From the IMG/VR virus record IMGVR_UViG_3300044821_000044, positions 1 through 46,784 of that record: a stretch of 46,784 nucleotides of DNA; one strand, given 5' to 3'. Shown here one piece after another: positions 28,141 through 35,378 of the stretch. How positions within the stretch are numbered: the first letter of the stretch is position 1; every line of letters starts with the position of its first letter. The notes under the pieces are model-generated. The model was given only the letters and a program-made list of their open reading frames with translations, did no database searches and was not told the origin of the DNA. Origin of the DNA: a virus. Made by a program: the position numbers and the translations under genes.

Positions 28141-28463
28141 GCATCGATACCACGTTCCAGCCGAAAGGCTCTTCGCTAGCTATCACATCCGGCGCACCCG
28201 CGCAGCTGAATGGTGGCCAGAGCGGACAGATCGGTGTGACTACTTTTCGCGTTGTGAACACGACCGCGGCCAGTGCCGCGACACGCATCAGCTGGGGGGC
28301 TACCGCGGCGACCACGCCGGTTCCGGCGGCTCCCGGCCCCAGCAGCTTGTATTTGCTACCGAATGAGGCGGTCTATATCGAAGTTCCTCCCAACGCCTTC
28401 TTCAACGTCGCCGCAGCCGGCACCGTTGAAATCATGGGCGGCCAGGGTGGAGTAGGCGGTTAG
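28137..28463 (+). CDS. putative virion protein, paralog A
   Basis: A 108-residue beta-rich protein with MSIDTTFQPKG at the start, a central TTFRVVNTTA and ISWGATAATTP, and a late NEAVYIEVPPNAFFNVAAAG. The next gene has the same plan, so the pair arose by tandem duplication. Probably a capsid or tail decoration protein. Confidence 0.65.
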   Translation: MSIDTTFQPKGSSLAITSGAPAQLNGGQSGQIGVTTFRVVNTTAASAATRISWGATAATTPVPAAPGPSSLYLLPNEAVYIEVPPNAFFNVAAAGTVEIMGGQGGVGG

Positions 28464-28467
28464 AAGA

Positions 28468-28788
28468 ATGTCAATAGATACAGTTTTCAAGCCGACGGGG
28501 CCGACAGCCCTGGTGGTAAACACCGCATCCCAGGTGGCGAATCAGAACGCGGGCGGTGTCTACATGTTCCGCGTTATCAATCTGTCGACATCGATCCAGC
28601 GATTCTCATGGGGGCGCACCGCTGCGGCGGCGACGGCATTGGCCGGAGCTGCCCCGGCAGTGACCGGCACACCGAACACGATAACCATGCTCGGCGGCAC
28701 CGTCGAGACATTTGAGATTCCATGCGATTCTTTTTTCATCGCGAGTACTGTCACAGGGTTTGAGTTCACACCCGGGCAGGGATCGTGA
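28468..28788 (+). CDS. putative virion protein, paralog B
   Basis: A 106-residue protein similar to its upstream neighbour: MSIDTVFKPTG, then MFRVINLSTS, FSWGRTAAAA and GGTVETFEIPCDSFFIAS line up with the first copy. It ends with GFEFTPGQGS and overlaps the next start as GTGA. Confidence 0.65.
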   Translation: MSIDTVFKPTGPTALVVNTASQVANQNAGGVYMFRVINLSTSIQRFSWGRTAAAATALAGAAPAVTGTPNTITMLGGTVETFEIPCDSFFIASTVTGFEFTPGQGS

Positions 28789-29801
28789 GCCTCCGAGCCG
28801 CCGCAGGAGGCGCGGGCGGCGGCTCAATATCTACGATCACGAGTAACGATCGGAGTATCACCGTCACGAATGGCGGCGGACCTTCGACCGATCTCTCTGG
28901 GACACCCGCTACCGATGTGCAGGTGTTCACCTCCAGCGGCACATGGACGAAGCCGGCCGGGCTGCCCAAGTCGACGCGCGTTATCGCGCTCGGTGGTGGC
29001 GGCGGTGGAGGCGGTGGCGCGCAAGTGGCTTCAGGAACCGCAGCCTCTGGTGGGGCGGGCGGGAGTGGCGGCGGGTTTCAAGACGAGACCTTTCCAACCT
29101 CGACCCTCGGAGCTACCGAGACCGTAACCATCGGGGCTGGTGGGACTGCAGGGACGGCCGGCTCGGCTTCAGCCGGCGGCAATGGCGCCGTCGGCGGCAC
29201 CACGACCTTTGGGACTTGGCTTTCCGCCTTCGGTGGAGGCGGGTCTGCGGGTGGCCAGGTTGCCGCCGCCTCAGGCTCAGGAGGCGGCGGCGGCAATATC
29301 ACCGCAGGTGGCAGCGCGACCACCAGCTCAGGAAGCTCAGCCGGCGCAGTCGGCGCGGCTGCGGGCAGTTCCGGCTCCTTCGGCGGCAACGGCACAAGTG
29401 GAGGTGGCGGCGGTGGAGGTAGTGGAGTTACCGGCGCTGGCACCAATGGCGGCAATGCCTACCTCGGTGGCGCTGGTGGTGGAGCTGGTGGGGGAATCAG
29501 TGTAACTCCAAGCGCCTTCTCCGGCGGTTCCGGTGGCCGCACAGGCTCAGGCAATGGATCTGGCTCCGCCGGTGGCACGGCCAACAATCCTGGAACCTCT
29601 CCCGCAGCTCCCTCGGGATACTACCCCGGCTACGCTGGCGGCGGCGGCGGTGCTTCCATTGTCGGCGCGGCTGGTGCGGGTGGGACTGGAGCCATCGGCT
29701 CGGGCGGCGGCGGCGGCGGCTCGGCTTTGACGACTACCGCTACCGCAGGTACCGGCGGCGCAGGTGGCGCCGGGTACGTTGTCGTTATAACGATTTTCTG
29801 A
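28785..29801 (+). CDS. glycine-rich tail/adhesin-type protein
   Basis: A 338-residue protein starting at GTG. A short N-terminal part contains VQVFTSSGTWTKPAGLPKST followed by RVIALGGGGGGG, the entry of the Gly_rich domain found in phage tail and adhesin proteins. The rest is more than one-third glycine in runs, with YYPGYAGGGGG near the end and a closing YVVVITIF strand. Such polyglycine sandwiches form receptor-binding tips in some phages; that role is inferred here. Confidence 0.75.
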   Translation: MSLRAAAGGAGGGSISTITSNDRSITVTNGGGPSTDLSGTPATDVQVFTSSGTWTKPAGLPKSTRVIALGGGGGGGGGAQVASGTAASGGAGGSGGGFQDETFPTSTLGATETVTIGAGGTAGTAGSASAGGNGAVGGTTTFGTWLSAFGGGGSAGGQVAAASGSGGGGGNITAGGSATTSSGSSAGAVGAAAGSSGSFGGNGTSGGGGGGGSGVTGAGTNGGNAYLGGAGGGAGGGISVTPSAFSGGSGGRTGSGNGSGSAGGTANNPGTSPAAPSGYYPGYAGGGGGASIVGAAGAGGTGAIGSGGGGGGSALTTTATAGTGGAGGAGYVVVITIF

Positions 29802-30286
29802 TGGCACTCTACGCGCGTGTCTCGTCGACCACCGTCACCAACATGGTGCAGTGGGATGGCGTAACTCCGTACGACGTGTCCCCGGATACGCTTGTACTCG
29901 CGACCGGGCAGCCGAATGCGCAGGTGGGCGGCACATACATAGGCGGCGTCTTCACCGCCCCGAGCGCGCCGCCCGCGGCACTCGGTGTGGTGTTCACAAA
30001 CTCACCCTCCAGCGGGGCGACGGTGAACATCCCGAACATGGCGCCGCAGATCGGGCCGCAGACGCTATATGCAATCTTGCAGCCGGCGGCCACGCTCGCG
30101 GCGCTGACGCTCAACCTGCCGTCGCCGCCGAACGATGGCAGCATACTGATCATTTTCTGCACGAAGGCCGTGACCGCCCTGACACTTATCGGCGGCACGG
30201 TAAACAACGCGCCGACGTCGCTCGTCGCACTCGCCCAGATGAACATCATATGGAGCCAGCAGTTCAATGTATGGTTCCAGTTATAA
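29801..30286 (+). CDS. putative structural protein with beta-decoration domain
   Basis: A 161-residue protein. The second half (LQPAATLAALTLNLPSPPND, then AVTALTLIGGTVNNAPTSLV and QQFNVWFQL) is a beta domain seen in many phage virion proteins, and it resembles the domain in the protein at 40468. The first half includes MVQWDGVTPYDVSPDTLVLA. Its start overlaps the end of the glycine-rich gene. Confidence 0.7.
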   Translation: MALYARVSSTTVTNMVQWDGVTPYDVSPDTLVLATGQPNAQVGGTYIGGVFTAPSAPPAALGVVFTNSPSSGATVNIPNMAPQIGPQTLYAILQPAATLAALTLNLPSPPNDGSILIIFCTKAVTALTLIGGTVNNAPTSLVALAQMNIIWSQQFNVWFQL

Positions 30287-30296
30287 AGGAAATTAA

Positions 30297-30650
30297 ATGG
30301 CTGACATAGCCCCAATGCTCGGCGCCATCCTCGGCATCAGCAAGACCCCGAAGGGTCAGGACAAGAAGCGCGCGAAGAAGTCGAAGGGCGAGAAGTCCGT
30401 GACCGAGCCCGAGCAGCAGCACGGGGAGCTGGCGTCCGCGAAGGCGCCGCCCGCGCCGACGGACAAGAAGTTGATGCGCGAGAGCGCGAAGCACACGATC
30501 CGCAGCTCGACTGATAGCTGGGTCTCGGGGCACATCTCCACGAAGGAGCACAAGGCCGTCGTCGACCGCGCGAAGCACGTCCTCGCCGGCAAGAAACCGC
30601 ATGAGTTCAAGGGCCCGAGCGGCGAGCGCTCATTCAGGAAGATGAAGTGA
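30297..30650 (+). CDS. hypothetical lysine-rich protein
   Basis: A 117-residue basic protein with a Lys-rich N-terminal third (TPKGQDKKRAKKSKGEKSVT) and a helical C-terminal half (DSWVSGHISTKEHKAVVDRA, then KHVLAGKKPHEFKG). It may bind DNA in the particle. No family is recognised. Confidence 0.6.
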   Translation: MADIAPMLGAILGISKTPKGQDKKRAKKSKGEKSVTEPEQQHGELASAKAPPAPTDKKLMRESAKHTIRSSTDSWVSGHISTKEHKAVVDRAKHVLAGKKPHEFKGPSGERSFRKMK

Positions 30651-30718
30651 TCATAGTCACACAGATCCGGTTCGGCATGTGCTACTGCGGCATCCGAATG
30701 GATCGCTCGTGGCGATAG
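30647..30718 (+). CDS. 23-residue micro-ORF
   Basis: A GTG-start frame overlapping the previous stop (GTGA) encodes a peptide ending FGMCYCGIRMDRSWR. Only the coupling and the non-shadow position support it. Confidence 0.3.
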   Translation: MIIVTQIRFGMCYCGIRMDRSWR

Positions 30719-30770
30719 TTTGTGCCCAAACGAGTAGGTAGCTACTTGGCGTCTTACCTGGAGAAGAACA

Positions 30771-31223
30771 GTGCCGCAAATCGGTAATCGCTACTTGCAG
30801 GGAACGCCGATTTTACCTTATGCCAACGTCAAGGCGTACCCGAACACGGACATATTTTTCGATCTGCAGTTCGTCGACCACACGAACACCCCGGTCATCC
30901 CAACGGACATCCGCCTGGAGATCGATGACATATCGAGTGCGACGGTGGCGATGGCGTCTAGCCCGGTGACACTGAACTCGGCTGGCGCGATTGGTAACGC
31001 GTCGTCCCCGTACACGTACCCCGCCTTCGCGGCGACGATGTACCTGCAGGTACTCGCCTCGGCGTGGCAGATGACGTTCCCCTACGTGGGGTCGCAGCTG
31101 TGCCAGGTCGGTATGCAGTTCACCGCGGTCGACACCGTGACCGGTCAACCGTTCACGTCGACGTCGATCATTGCGATTATCGAGCTGTGCGCCATCGCGA
31201 CGGTGAGTGGTTTAGCGTATTAA
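30771..31223 (+). CDS. putative virion protein
   Basis: A 150-residue beta-rich protein starting at GTG after GGAGAAGAACA. FFDLQFVDHTNTPVIPTDIR followed by LEIDDIS suggests an Ig-like or baseplate/decoration domain. It is low in charge and rich in Ser/Thr/Ala. No family is assigned. Confidence 0.6.
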   Translation: MPQIGNRYLQGTPILPYANVKAYPNTDIFFDLQFVDHTNTPVIPTDIRLEIDDISSATVAMASSPVTLNSAGAIGNASSPYTYPAFAATMYLQVLASAWQMTFPYVGSQLCQVGMQFTAVDTVTGQPFTSTSIIAIIELCAIATVSGLAY

Positions 31224-31254
31224 TTTTCATTTCGTAAGGTGAGAGGTACGAGAT

Positions 31255-31551
31255 ATGTCGAAGATTGAATTTTCTCAGATTTTGCTTGATGATCTGATTG
31301 CGGTGGCGCTCCTGGATAAGGCCGAAGGCATGATCAAATTACCTGACTGGCAGCGAACGCTGCGCGGGGAAGTTGTCGCCGTCGGGCCGGGCCGCATGTT
31401 GCAGTTCGGCGAGCGCGCTCCAATGGAGTGTCGCGTCGGTGACACGGTCACCTTCGCGGCCACCGCGGGGATGGACGCCGACTACGGTGTCGGGAAGAAG
31501 GTCCGCCTGATGAAGGACACCGACGTCGACACCATCGAGGTGGCGGCATGA
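31255..31551 (+). CDS. GroES-like co-chaperonin
   Basis: A 98-residue protein of GroES size and fold. ILLDDLIAVALLDKAEGMIK and LPDWQRTLRGEVVAVGPGRM match the core strands and mobile-loop region of GroES (GEVVAVGPG is near-identical to bacterial GroES), followed by CRVGDTVTFAATAGMDADYG and a C-terminal VRLMKDTDVDTIEV. Phage co-chaperonins such as T4 gp31 form a cap for host GroEL so that the coat protein folds. It sits just before the packaging and head genes, and P22-type coat proteins are GroEL clients. Confidence 0.8.
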   Translation: MSKIEFSQILLDDLIAVALLDKAEGMIKLPDWQRTLRGEVVAVGPGRMLQFGERAPMECRVGDTVTFAATAGMDADYGVGKKVRLMKDTDVDTIEVAA

Positions 31552-32090
31552 TGCTCACGCCCGAGCTGGAAGAGGTCGGCCGACGCGTCCGCGTCTTGCG
31601 TGACCGTGTCCTGGTGAAGGTACTCCCCTACGTCCATCCGACGCTTGAGACTCCCGGCATTGAAATTAACAAAGGCGTCATAGTGGGTGTGGGCTACGGC
31701 CGACGCCAGCGGCGTAAGATGCCGTTCCAGCAATCTATAAGCGACGGTCCGCCTGTGTTCGGCCCAGATGGTAAGGTAATGCAGTTTGCCAAGAGCAAAC
31801 TTTCCGGCCGCACGCTGTGGTTCGAAGACGGACCCGAAACGGGTGCGATCATACCCATGACCGTGAAGCCCGGCGACGTCGTGGAGTTTTCATTCCGCAA
31901 CATCACCCTGGTCGACTTCGACCGCTGCGGGTTCCCAGGGATCGGCCACCTCGCGTTCGTGTGGCAGAAGGCGATCTACTCAATCGACCCCGACGAGTCG
32001 CTGCAGGACTGCCTGCTGTGGCAGCAGAGCGCCGGCTACGACCGAAACGGAAATTTCATGAGCGGCGCAGAGGACTGGCACCGCGCCTAG
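31548..32090 (+). CDS. second, divergent GroES-like protein
   Basis: A 180-residue protein overlapping the first GroES-like gene as ATGA. RVRVLRDRVLVKVLPYVHPT, LETPGIEINKGVIVGVGYG and MTVKPGDVVEFSFRN follow the GroES strand order, but a long insert (about 65-105) and an extended C-terminus (about 135-180) are added. It may form mixed caps with its neighbour or have changed function. The match is weaker than for the first gene. Confidence 0.55.
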   Translation: MMLTPELEEVGRRVRVLRDRVLVKVLPYVHPTLETPGIEINKGVIVGVGYGRRQRRKMPFQQSISDGPPVFGPDGKVMQFAKSKLSGRTLWFEDGPETGAIIPMTVKPGDVVEFSFRNITLVDFDRCGFPGIGHLAFVWQKAIYSIDPDESLQDCLLWQQSAGYDRNGNFMSGAEDWHRA

Positions 32091-32093
32091 TGT

Positions 32094-33209
32094 ATGGGAC
32101 AGAACGTACCGGACGACGAGCAGTATGGGAGTATGGCGAAGGCGGCGACGCCCGGCGCACCCAAGACCCCGTGGGGTAAGTGGCCGAAGATCAAGCCGGA
32201 GTCCGTCGCGCCGCTACGCGATGGGAAGCCAGACTTCTATAACCACACACCGACGCGCTTCGTATCGAAGGATGAGGCGAAGGCGCGCGGCTGGACACAT
32301 TTTTGGACCGGAGAGATCTGCGTCACCGGGCACCGCGCCGCGCGCTATGTCCGGAACCCGAGTATCTGCGTCGACTGCCACCGGATAGAGAACGGCCGCT
32401 TACCGGTCTACGGTAAGGGCGTCCCCGAGCTGGAGGCCGCCCGGAAACGGAACTACACGCAAAAGAACACTGGCCCGGCCGCGCCGCCGGTGCCGAACGC
32501 CTCGGAGAAGCTGTTCCTGACGAAGTACGCGGAACACAAAGACTTCGCGAGCGCCGCGGAGGCGTGCGGGCGCAGCGAAGCAGAATTTTTGGCGGTCTTG
32601 AGCTGGAACACAACCTTCCGGGAGGCAGTGAACCGCCTCGAAGAGAGCTTAGGTATCGCACGGACGCAGCAGGTGACGACAGATTTCGATTGGACCGACG
32701 AGAAGCGGCGCAGCTTCCTGATCACGTACGCCAACACGGCCGACATGACGAAGTCTCTGCGCTCGGTGGGTGCCACCAACGTGCAGTTCCACAAGGAATT
32801 GTCCGTCAACGGAGAATTTCAGCGAGATTTTGACGACGCAGCGCAGATAGCGCGCTCCGTGTTCGACCACGCAGCCTCCGCGGCAGCCACAAAGGGCGAC
32901 GCGCGGATGCTCGGGCGCATCGCGGCGAACTTTTTCCCGGAAAAGTTCGGTGAGAGCCTGAAGATGGACCTCAACGTCAAGCAAAACCTCAACCCGGACC
33001 AAATAAATGCAGAAATTACCCAGCTCCTATCAGGATTTGCTAAACAGGGTCTACTCACCGCTCCCCGAAGAGCTGAACAGCCTATTACTGATGCAGAGTA
33101 CGGGGAACCTGAACCTGGTGGGGTCGATGAAGCTCCTGAATCTGCTGAGGGAGAGGGCCCAGACCCAGAGGCAGACGCAAATAGTGACCTGGTTTCAGGA
33201 CCCGAGTGA
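32094..33209 (+). CDS. putative small terminase subunit
   Basis: A 371-residue protein in the TerS position, directly before the large terminase. The N-terminal 120 residues include a CVDCHR motif. The middle (about 135-260) has paired helical, HTH-like segments: FLTKYAEHKDFASAAEACGR and LITYANTADMTKSLRSVGAT, apparently two copies of one unit. The segment ARMLGRIAANFFPEKFGE with NLNPDQINAEITQLL is typical of phage TerS C-terminal parts. The last 50 residues are acidic and overlap the TerL frame by about 200 bases. Its role is to recognise the packaging site. Confidence 0.65.
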   Translation: MGQNVPDDEQYGSMAKAATPGAPKTPWGKWPKIKPESVAPLRDGKPDFYNHTPTRFVSKDEAKARGWTHFWTGEICVTGHRAARYVRNPSICVDCHRIENGRLPVYGKGVPELEAARKRNYTQKNTGPAAPPVPNASEKLFLTKYAEHKDFASAAEACGRSEAEFLAVLSWNTTFREAVNRLEESLGIARTQQVTTDFDWTDEKRRSFLITYANTADMTKSLRSVGATNVQFHKELSVNGEFQRDFDDAAQIARSVFDHAASAAATKGDARMLGRIAANFFPEKFGESLKMDLNVKQNLNPDQINAEITQLLSGFAKQGLLTAPRRAEQPITDAEYGEPEPGGVDEAPESAEGEGPDPEADANSDLVSGPE

Positions 33210-33939
33210 CCACCCGAGCTTAAGAAACTGCCCGCTCGGGAGGAAACACTACCCGAAGCAGATGAAGTTCTTCGCGTTGGAGAAAACCGACGACGAGATC
33301 GCGCTATTCGGCGGAAACCGGACAGGTAAGACACATTGCGGGTGCTTTGCGGACGTTTTACACCTCACCGGGCTCTACCCAGAGTGGTGGCCCGGTCGGA
33401 GGTACACGCACCCCATCGATATGTGGGTCGCGACGGACACCGCGAAAAACACGCGCGACATTTTGCAAGAAAAGTTCTGCGGGAAGCCGGGGCAGGAGCA
33501 GGCGTACGGCACCGGGATGATCCCCGGCGACTTATTGGTGCGGAGGACGGTGAAGCACGGCCTCGCCGACGCGTTCGAGTCAGTTTTCGTGCGGCATGTG
33601 TCGGGCGGGGTCTCGACGCTGCAGTTTAAGTCATATGACCAGGGCCGCGAAGCCTTCCAGGGCACGCGCCAGCACAGAATCCACCTCGACGAAGAGCCGA
33701 AGCTGGAGATCTACACCGAGTGCCTGCTCCGACTCATGAGCACGGTCCCCGGCGAGACAAACGGCACCCTGGTGCTCACAGAGACGCCGCTGCTCGGTGT
33801 CTCGGACCTCATGATCACGTTCATGCCCGACCTGTCGCCGGAACCTGACGCCATACCGGCGCAGGCGTGGGAGTTAGGCGAGGAAGAAGAGGAGATCGTC
33901 GTCGATGAGCCGCGCAGCGATATTTCTGGACATGGATGA
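33007..33939 (+). CDS. large terminase, ATPase part
   Basis: A 310-residue N-terminal half of TerL. Walker A GGNRTGKTH (about 101-109), a Walker B region HRIHLDEEP (about 220-228), and the coupling motif VLTETPLLGVSDLM (about 258-271) show an intact ATPase motor. It ends in an acidic stretch (ELGEEEEEIVVDE) where the normal protein would go on into the nuclease. The start is uncertain because it lies inside the terS frame and has no clear ribosome-binding site; later ATGs at 33091 and 33127 are possible. Confidence 0.85.
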   Translation: MQKLPSSYQDLLNRVYSPLPEELNSLLLMQSTGNLNLVGSMKLLNLLRERAQTQRQTQIVTWFQDPSDHPSLRNCPLGRKHYPKQMKFFALEKTDDEIALFGGNRTGKTHCGCFADVLHLTGLYPEWWPGRRYTHPIDMWVATDTAKNTRDILQEKFCGKPGQEQAYGTGMIPGDLLVRRTVKHGLADAFESVFVRHVSGGVSTLQFKSYDQGREAFQGTRQHRIHLDEEPKLEIYTECLLRLMSTVPGETNGTLVLTETPLLGVSDLMITFMPDLSPEPDAIPAQAWELGEEEEEIVVDEPRSDISGHG

Positions 33940-34681
33940 CGTCCCTCACCTAGGTGAGAAGGAAAAAAAGCAGATCCTCGCGGGCGTCCCCTCGTGGCAG
34001 CTGCAGGCGCGTAAGTCGGGAATACCCGGCCACGGTACCGGCGCGATCTACCCAATCCCCGAGGACGTGATGCTGATCGATCCGTTCGACATCCCGGCAC
34101 ACTGGCCGCGCTCGTACGGGATGGACCCAGGCTGGAACTGCACCGCGGTGATCTGGTTCGCGTGGGACATCGACAACGGCTTCAAGGATGCCGGCGGGAC
34201 GATGCGCTACCCCGCGGTGGCGTACGACGAATACTACAGGGGGCAGGCCGACCCCGCAGTTCACGCGGCTGCCATAATGAGGCGCGGTTCGTGGATAAAC
34301 GGTGTCATTGACCCCGCCGCCCAGAAGGCTCGCGGTCCCGACGGCGAGCTGCTGATTGACGCGTACTGCCGGCTCGGCCTAAAGGTCAGCAAGGCAGACA
34401 ACACGGTGGTCTCCGGCCTCGTGCAGACATGGGACATGCTCTCGACGCAGCAGCTGCGGATCTTCAACACGCTCCAGAATTGGCGCAAGGAAGTCCGCCT
34501 CTATCGCCGCGACGAGAAGGGCAACATCATCAAGAAAAATGATCACTTGATGGACGCCACACGCTACAACGTGATGAGCGGCTTCGATGTTGCAAAGCCC
34601 CCGCCAGCGAGTGAGGGCGGGATGCCGTGGTTCCAGTGGGACCCGGCGATGGTGACACAGGGCGGCGTATGGAGTGGGTGA
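33905..34681 (+). CDS. large terminase, nuclease part
   Basis: A 258-residue protein in the next frame, overlapping the ATPase part by 35 bases. It begins RAAIFLDMDDVPHLGEKEKK, the segment that in one-piece TerL proteins joins ATPase to nuclease. GAIYPIPEDVMLIDPFDIPA and YGMDPGWNCTAVIWFAWD (first catalytic Asp), GVIDPAAQ (second) and HLMDATRYNVM (third) mark the RNase H-like nuclease. GAGGAG ten bases before the ATG could allow separate initiation. A +1 frameshift would also join the parts. Confidence 0.85.
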   Translation: MSRAAIFLDMDDVPHLGEKEKKQILAGVPSWQLQARKSGIPGHGTGAIYPIPEDVMLIDPFDIPAHWPRSYGMDPGWNCTAVIWFAWDIDNGFKDAGGTMRYPAVAYDEYYRGQADPAVHAAAIMRRGSWINGVIDPAAQKARGPDGELLIDAYCRLGLKVSKADNTVVSGLVQTWDMLSTQQLRIFNTLQNWRKEVRLYRRDEKGNIIKKNDHLMDATRYNVMSGFDVAKPPPASEGGMPWFQWDPAMVTQGGVWSG

Positions 34682-34887
34682 AGCCCATCGACCAGGTTGA
34701 GGCAGACATCCGCAGCAAGGGTATGTTCTGCCTAGTCGACGTGAACCGTAAGCGGCTGTGGTTCTTTGGCTACAAAAAAGACCAGACGGACATCAGCCGG
34801 GCGATACAGTCAGTGAATGGGCGCAACCACGAGATGGTGAATTTTTTAATCGCGCGAGCGAGCTACAGAGGGGTGAGACCAGAATGA
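34669..34887 (+). CDS. hypothetical protein
   Basis: A 72-residue protein from the ATG at 34669, overlapping the terminase end. EWVKPIDQVEADIRSKGMFC then LVDVNRKRLWFFGYKK and a helical tail suggest a small alpha/beta fold. It is coupled to the next gene by an ATGA overlap. No family is recognised. Confidence 0.6.
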   Translation: MEWVKPIDQVEADIRSKGMFCLVDVNRKRLWFFGYKKDQTDISRAIQSVNGRNHEMVNFLIARASYRGVRPE

Positions 34888-35378
34888 GTGTTACGTTGAA
34901 GTTACAGCACGAGGAAGGTATCCGCCTGCGGCAGCAGACGGCCCACAAGATCGAGCAAGTCGACAAGCTGACGGGCGAGAAGTCCGTGTCTGTTGACTGG
35001 CGCTTCGTGAAGCGCCCGGCCTCCGACGGGAAGATCGTCGAGGAGTGCCAGCAGGATGAGGACCCCCGACGCGTCGACGCGAGCGGGCGCAAGGCGCAGC
35101 TGGGGACCTACACCACCCACGTCACCGCCGGCATGAACAACCTCGTCATCGAGAAGAAGGGCAAGGTCGCCCCCTACCAGTTCAAGAACCCTGCGATACG
35201 CAACCAAGTCCGCGTCCAGCACCAGCGCCTGGTCGACAGCGGCAGAAAAACAAAGGACGGCAAACCCGTGCATGAGTGGAAGAACGATGGCCCGGCGAAG
35301 TACGTACCACCCAACACATTCGACGGCGTATTTGTCGGCGACGGCCAGCGCGCGATCCTGGACGAGTGCCCCACCTAA
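34884..35378 (+). CDS. hypothetical protein between terminase and portal
   Basis: A 164-residue charged protein with VKRPASDGKIVEECQQDEDP, then a segment starting QLGTYTTHVTAGMNNLVIEK. It is mostly beta and basic at the end. Its stop is directly followed by the portal start, suggesting coupled expression. A head-assembly accessory role is plausible but not shown. Confidence 0.6.
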   Translation: MSVTLKLQHEEGIRLRQQTAHKIEQVDKLTGEKSVSVDWRFVKRPASDGKIVEECQQDEDPRRVDASGRKAQLGTYTTHVTAGMNNLVIEKKGKVAPYQFKNPAIRNQVRVQHQRLVDSGRKTKDGKPVHEWKNDGPAKYVPPNTFDGVFVGDGQRAILDECPT

